DNA of 8,518 bases from an uncultured Porphyromonadaceae bacterium (GTDB lineage: Bacteria > Bacteroidota > Bacteroidia > Bacteroidales > Paludibacteraceae): assembly GCA_937898265.1 (NCBI GenBank), contig CALEJM010000275.1, positions 1 through 8,518 on the forward strand. Direction: 5' to 3'. Each line of letters starts with the position of its first letter. The stretch's first letter is position 1. This document shows positions 6,539 through 8,518 of the stretch, in pieces. A program made the position numbers and the translations under genes. The notes beneath the pieces are model-generated. The model was not told where the DNA came from. It did not search any database and saw only the letters and a program-made list of their open reading frames with translations.

Positions 6539-8281
6539 ATGAAACAGAAAAAGCTCAGTCTGCCGGTACAGATCTTTATTGCTCTGATGGCTGGTATCGT
6601 GGTCGGTCTGATCTGCTACTTCACCAACACCGCAGATTTCACCGCCAAGTATCTCAAGCCCTTCGGCACCATCTTCGTCAACCTGCTGAAGTTCATCGTT
6701 GTCCCCGTTGTCCTCTTCTCCATGATCGACGGCATCATCTCCATGGGCGATATGAAGAAGGTCGGCTCCGTCGGCTGGAAAACCGTTGCTTACTTCCTTG
6801 CCACCACAGCCATCGCCTGCGTCATCGGCCTTGTGTTTGCGAACATCTTTAACGGCGCCGGTCTGTTCCCGCAGGGCATGGCTCTTGAAGAGGGTCAGGT
6901 CTGGGAGGGCGCTTCCTCCGCCAACTTCATGGATACCCTCGTGGGCATCTTCCCCTCCAATATGTGGCAGTCCTTCTCCAATGCCAATATGCTGCAGGTC
7001 ATCGTGATCGCCCTGTTCTTCGGCGGCTCCATCCTTGCTGCCGGTGAGAAGGCGATGCTCTGCCGCGACATCGTTTCCTCCTTCTATTCCGTCATTGAGA
7101 AGCTCATGGGCTTCGTTATCTCCCTCAGCCCCATCGGCGTTTTCACCATGATGGCATGGGTCGTTGCCACCCAGGGTGCCGAGATCCTCGGCTCTCTCGC
7201 GCTGGTCCTCCTCTGCGCCTACATCGGCTACATCGTCCATGCGGTGCTGGTTTATTCCCTCTCCGCCAAGCTCTTTGCGAACATCAACCCCATCACCTTC
7301 TTCAAAAAGTCCGCGGCGGCCATGATCTTTGCCTTCACCTCCGCCTCCTCCGTGGCTACCCTGCCCGTGAGCAAGGAGTGCGCTGACAAGATGGGCGCGG
7401 AGAACGTCGTCTTCACGGCGCAGTTCAAGAAGGAGTCCGCGCTCGCCGCGCCGGTCCTCGACTGGAACGCGGCGACGGAGTTCCCCGTGGGCGTCAGCTA
7501 CTCCGCGAAGCCGAAGGTCTCCTGCGAGGCGGCGGTCAAGATCGTCAAGGTGACGGGCTTGCCCGCAGGCCTCTCGTACAAGAGCGGCAAGGTCTCGGGC
7601 GCGCCGACCGCGGCGAAGACGTACACGGTCTCCGTGACGGTCGCGCTTGCAACGAACGCCAAGAAGACGTGGGCCTTGAAGCAGAAACTCGTCGTCGGGG
7701 CGCTGCCCGCGTGGGCGAAGGGCACCTACGTCGGCGGCTCCGAGAAGATGCAGGCGACGCTGACGGTCGGCTCGACGGGCAAGGCCTCGGGCAAGCTCAA
7801 CTTCGCGAACGCGGTCTGGACGCTTTCGGGGACGAAGATCTCGAAGCTCGACCCGAAGGCGAGGACGGCGACCCTGTCGCTCACGGCGAAGAAGGGCTCG
7901 GCGAAGAAGACGGTGGCGGTCACGCTCGGCGAGGACGAGCTCGGCGGCTTCGCCTTCTCGGAGACGAAGGGCTTCGAGTTCGAGGCGCGGCAGGGCCTCT
8001 GGACGTCGGACGCGCTCTGGAAGTCCTGCGCGGCGGCGCTTGTCGGCGCAGCGTACGCCGATCCGAAGGGCGACCTCACGGTCACGTTCGGTGCGAACGG
8101 GAAGGCGACGGCGAAGCTGAAGTCCGGCAGGAACACGTTCAGCGCTTCGGCGGTCCTTTGTCCGACGGAGATCGGCGAGACGGCGGTGACGGGCAAGCTC
8201 TACCTCTACTTCGCGCCGAACACGAAGAAGAAGTTCAAGGGCGCGGTGCGGATCGTGGACATCGAATCCGCCGGAAACTGA
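6539..8281 (+). CDS. Dicarboxylate/amino acid:cation symporter N-terminal part joined to an Ig-like secreted-protein C-terminus (apparent chimera)
   Basis: The frame encodes 580 residues, but they are two unrelated pieces. Residues 1 to about 291 are a DAACS/SDF-family symporter (sodium- or proton-coupled uptake of glutamate, aspartate, dicarboxylates or neutral amino acids). Hydrophobic segments lie near 8-28, 43-66, 82-105, 150-168, 190-212 and 217-240, and the re-entrant hairpin HP1 has the serine-rich FTSASSVATLPVSKE (266-280). After KMGAENVV (284-291) a real member continues into transmembrane helix 7 with its NMDGT motif, then HP2 and helix 8, reaching about 400-430 residues. Here it switches to a soluble, lysine- and alanine-rich, Ig-like sequence with no membrane segment. 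The substrate-binding half is therefore missing and the product as written could not transport. Base composition rises sharply at the same point. Family assignment of the first part is firm; the full-length fusion is probably an assembly artefact. Confidence 0.85.
   Translation: MKQKKLSLPVQIFIALMAGIVVGLICYFTNTADFTAKYLKPFGTIFVNLLKFIVVPVVLFSMIDGIISMGDMKKVGSVGWKTVAYFLATTAIACVIGLVFANIFNGAGLFPQGMALEEGQVWEGASSANFMDTLVGIFPSNMWQSFSNANMLQVIVIALFFGGSILAAGEKAMLCRDIVSSFYSVIEKLMGFVISLSPIGVFTMMAWVVATQGAEILGSLALVLLCAYIGYIVHAVLVYSLSAKLFANINPITFFKKSAAAMIFAFTSASSVATLPVSKECADKMGAENVVFTAQFKKESALAAPVLDWNAATEFPVGVSYSAKPKVSCEAAVKIVKVTGLPAGLSYKSGKVSGAPTAAKTYTVSVTVALATNAKKTWALKQKLVVGALPAWAKGTYVGGSEKMQATLTVGSTGKASGKLNFANAVWTLSGTKISKLDPKARTATLSLTAKKGSAKKTVAVTLGEDELGGFAFSETKGFEFEARQGLWTSDALWKSCAAALVGAAYADPKGDLTVTFGANGKATAKLKSGRNTFSASAVLCPTEIGETAVTGKLYLYFAPNTKKKFKGAVRIVDIESAGN
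7390..7420. other. Probable chimeric junction inside the symporter frame
   Basis: Symporter homology ends at residue about 291 (codon near 7409) in the middle of the conserved region after HP1. The next codons belong to a much more GC-rich source dominated by GCG, AAG, CTC and TCG. The frame stays open across the join by chance or because open frames are common in such GC-rich DNA. Confidence 0.75.
7409..8281 (+). other. C-terminal part of a secreted Ig-like/tandem beta-domain protein (5' end missing)
   Basis: About 290 residues, read in the symporter frame and ending at TGA 8279-8281. An Ig-like (He_PIG-type) unit carries the hallmark GLPAGLSYKSGKVSGAPT, followed by a TYTVSVTV strand. Two related beta-rich units follow: one has TLTVGSTGKASGKL and then VWTLSGTKIS, the other has TVTFGANGKATAKL and then TFSASAVL, with a GKLYLYF strand near the end. 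Such Lys/Ala/Gly-rich Ig-like tails occur in large secreted proteins of uncultured Verrucomicrobiota/Lentisphaerae-type gut bacteria; that taxonomic link is from memory and not tested. The true N-terminus, presumably with a signal peptide, is absent. No enzyme motif is visible. Confidence 0.65.
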
Positions 8282-8478
8282 TTCGAATGCGTCAGGCTGA
8301 GCCTTGTGCACGGTGACCAGGCGGTCGCCGCGGCGCTGAGCGGCTTCTCACGGCAGGTTGGGACCTTGCGTGGCGTGTTAGTGTAACGAGAAGAAATCGC
8401 GAACAGATTTTGAGAATAGGCACTATTTCGCACGGGAAGTTTTTTGGTACAATACAACCACGAAAGGAATGACGCGGA
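8282..8478. other. Intergenic region after the Ig-like frame
   Basis: 197 bases without a supported gene. Bases 8311-8330 can form an 8-bp stem with a 4-base loop (CGGTGACC, AGGC, GGTCGCCG; one G-T wobble), but no T run follows, so it is not a standard intrinsic terminator. From about 8385 the sequence becomes AT-richer, as expected upstream of the next gene. Confidence 0.5.
8448..8453 (+). promoter_or_regulatory. Possible -10 box of the right-edge gene
   Basis: TACAAT matches 5 of 6 bases of the sigma-70 -10 box and lies 25 bases before the ATG at 8479. The sequence 17 bases upstream (ATTTCG) is a poor -35 match, so this is a weak call supported mainly by position. Confidence 0.35.
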
Positions 8479-8518
8479 ATGACAAAGATGTTGATGGCGT
8501 TCGGGATGGTGGCACTGC
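8479..8518 (+). CDS. Start of a secreted or membrane protein (cut by window edge)
   Basis: Only 13 codons are visible: MTKMLMAFGMVAL. A basic residue followed by a hydrophobic run suggests a signal peptide or first membrane helix. AAAGGA at 8463-8468 lies 10 bases upstream as a possible ribosome-binding site, and TACAAT at 8448 could be the -10 box. An ATG at 8469 in another frame gives a charged, unlikely N-terminus. Nothing can be said about function. Confidence 0.45.
   Translation, partial: MTKMLMAFGMVAL

Noticed and set aside
6539..8281. A novel transporter-Ig fusion or membrane sensor
   Set aside because: The transporter part ends inside a conserved fold with its binding half missing, and composition changes at the same codon. 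A chimeric join explains this better.
6506..8311. Minus-strand open frame of about 601 codons opposite the symporter and Ig-like sequence
   Set aside because: It is rich in Arg, Asp, Glu, His and Leu with low complexity, crosses the join at about 7410 and has no recognisable motif. It is the antisense shadow of GC-rich coding DNA.
7669..8316. Plus-strand open frame of 215 codons in a second frame of the right block
   Set aside because: Its product is a low-complexity Arg/Glu/Gly/Asp string, a frame-shifted reading of the Ig-like sequence.
8311..8330. Eight-bp stem-loop as a terminator after the Ig-like frame
   Set aside because: No T run follows on either strand, and such stems are common in GC-rich DNA.

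Overview
The window reads as a mosaic of at least three bacterial sources joined inside conserved genes. The most likely origin is a metagenomic (gut-type) assembly rather than one natural locus. This rests on base and codon use, on regulatory signals, and on two genes whose halves do not match.

Left block, about 1 to 5000, minus strand, Bacteroidota-like (Prevotella/Bacteroides type). It holds the 3' part of gdhA (NADP-type glutamate dehydrogenase), a perfect-stem terminator, a Bacteroidota-type -7 promoter box, and a very large secreted protein that runs off the left edge (at least 1370 residues). That protein has a signal peptide, a PCMD-like beta-sandwich, eleven tandem cadherin-like/Ig-like repeats of about 85-94 residues, and the start of a second PCMD-like domain. 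It is probably a surface or secreted adhesin or glycan-associated protein.

Middle block, about 5150 to 7400, Clostridia/Oscillospiraceae-like, with GC-rich third positions, strong Shine-Dalgarno sites and sigma-A promoters. It holds the 5' part of gdhA with its own RBS and promoter, and a divergent pair of an APRT-family phosphoribosyltransferase followed by a dicarboxylate/amino acid:cation symporter (DAACS/SDF family). A short stretch inside gdhA (about 5030 to 5135) has different arginine codon use and may be a third contributor to that gene.

Right block, about 7410 to 8518, very GC-rich, resembling secreted Ig-like proteins of uncultured Verrucomicrobiota/Kiritimatiellae/Lentisphaerae-type bacteria. 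The symporter frame runs without a stop into the C-terminal part of such a protein. The start of another signal-peptide-bearing gene lies at the right edge.

Working together: only the phosphoribosyltransferase-symporter pair (47 bp gap) looks like a plausible operon. gdhA and the surface protein are consecutive on the minus strand but are separated by a terminator and a promoter. I see no CRISPR array, tRNA, rRNA, transposase or defence system. The main scientific content is the repeat-rich PCMD protein and the two chimeric junctions, which would mislead automatic annotation into an intact hybrid enzyme and a false transporter-Ig fusion.
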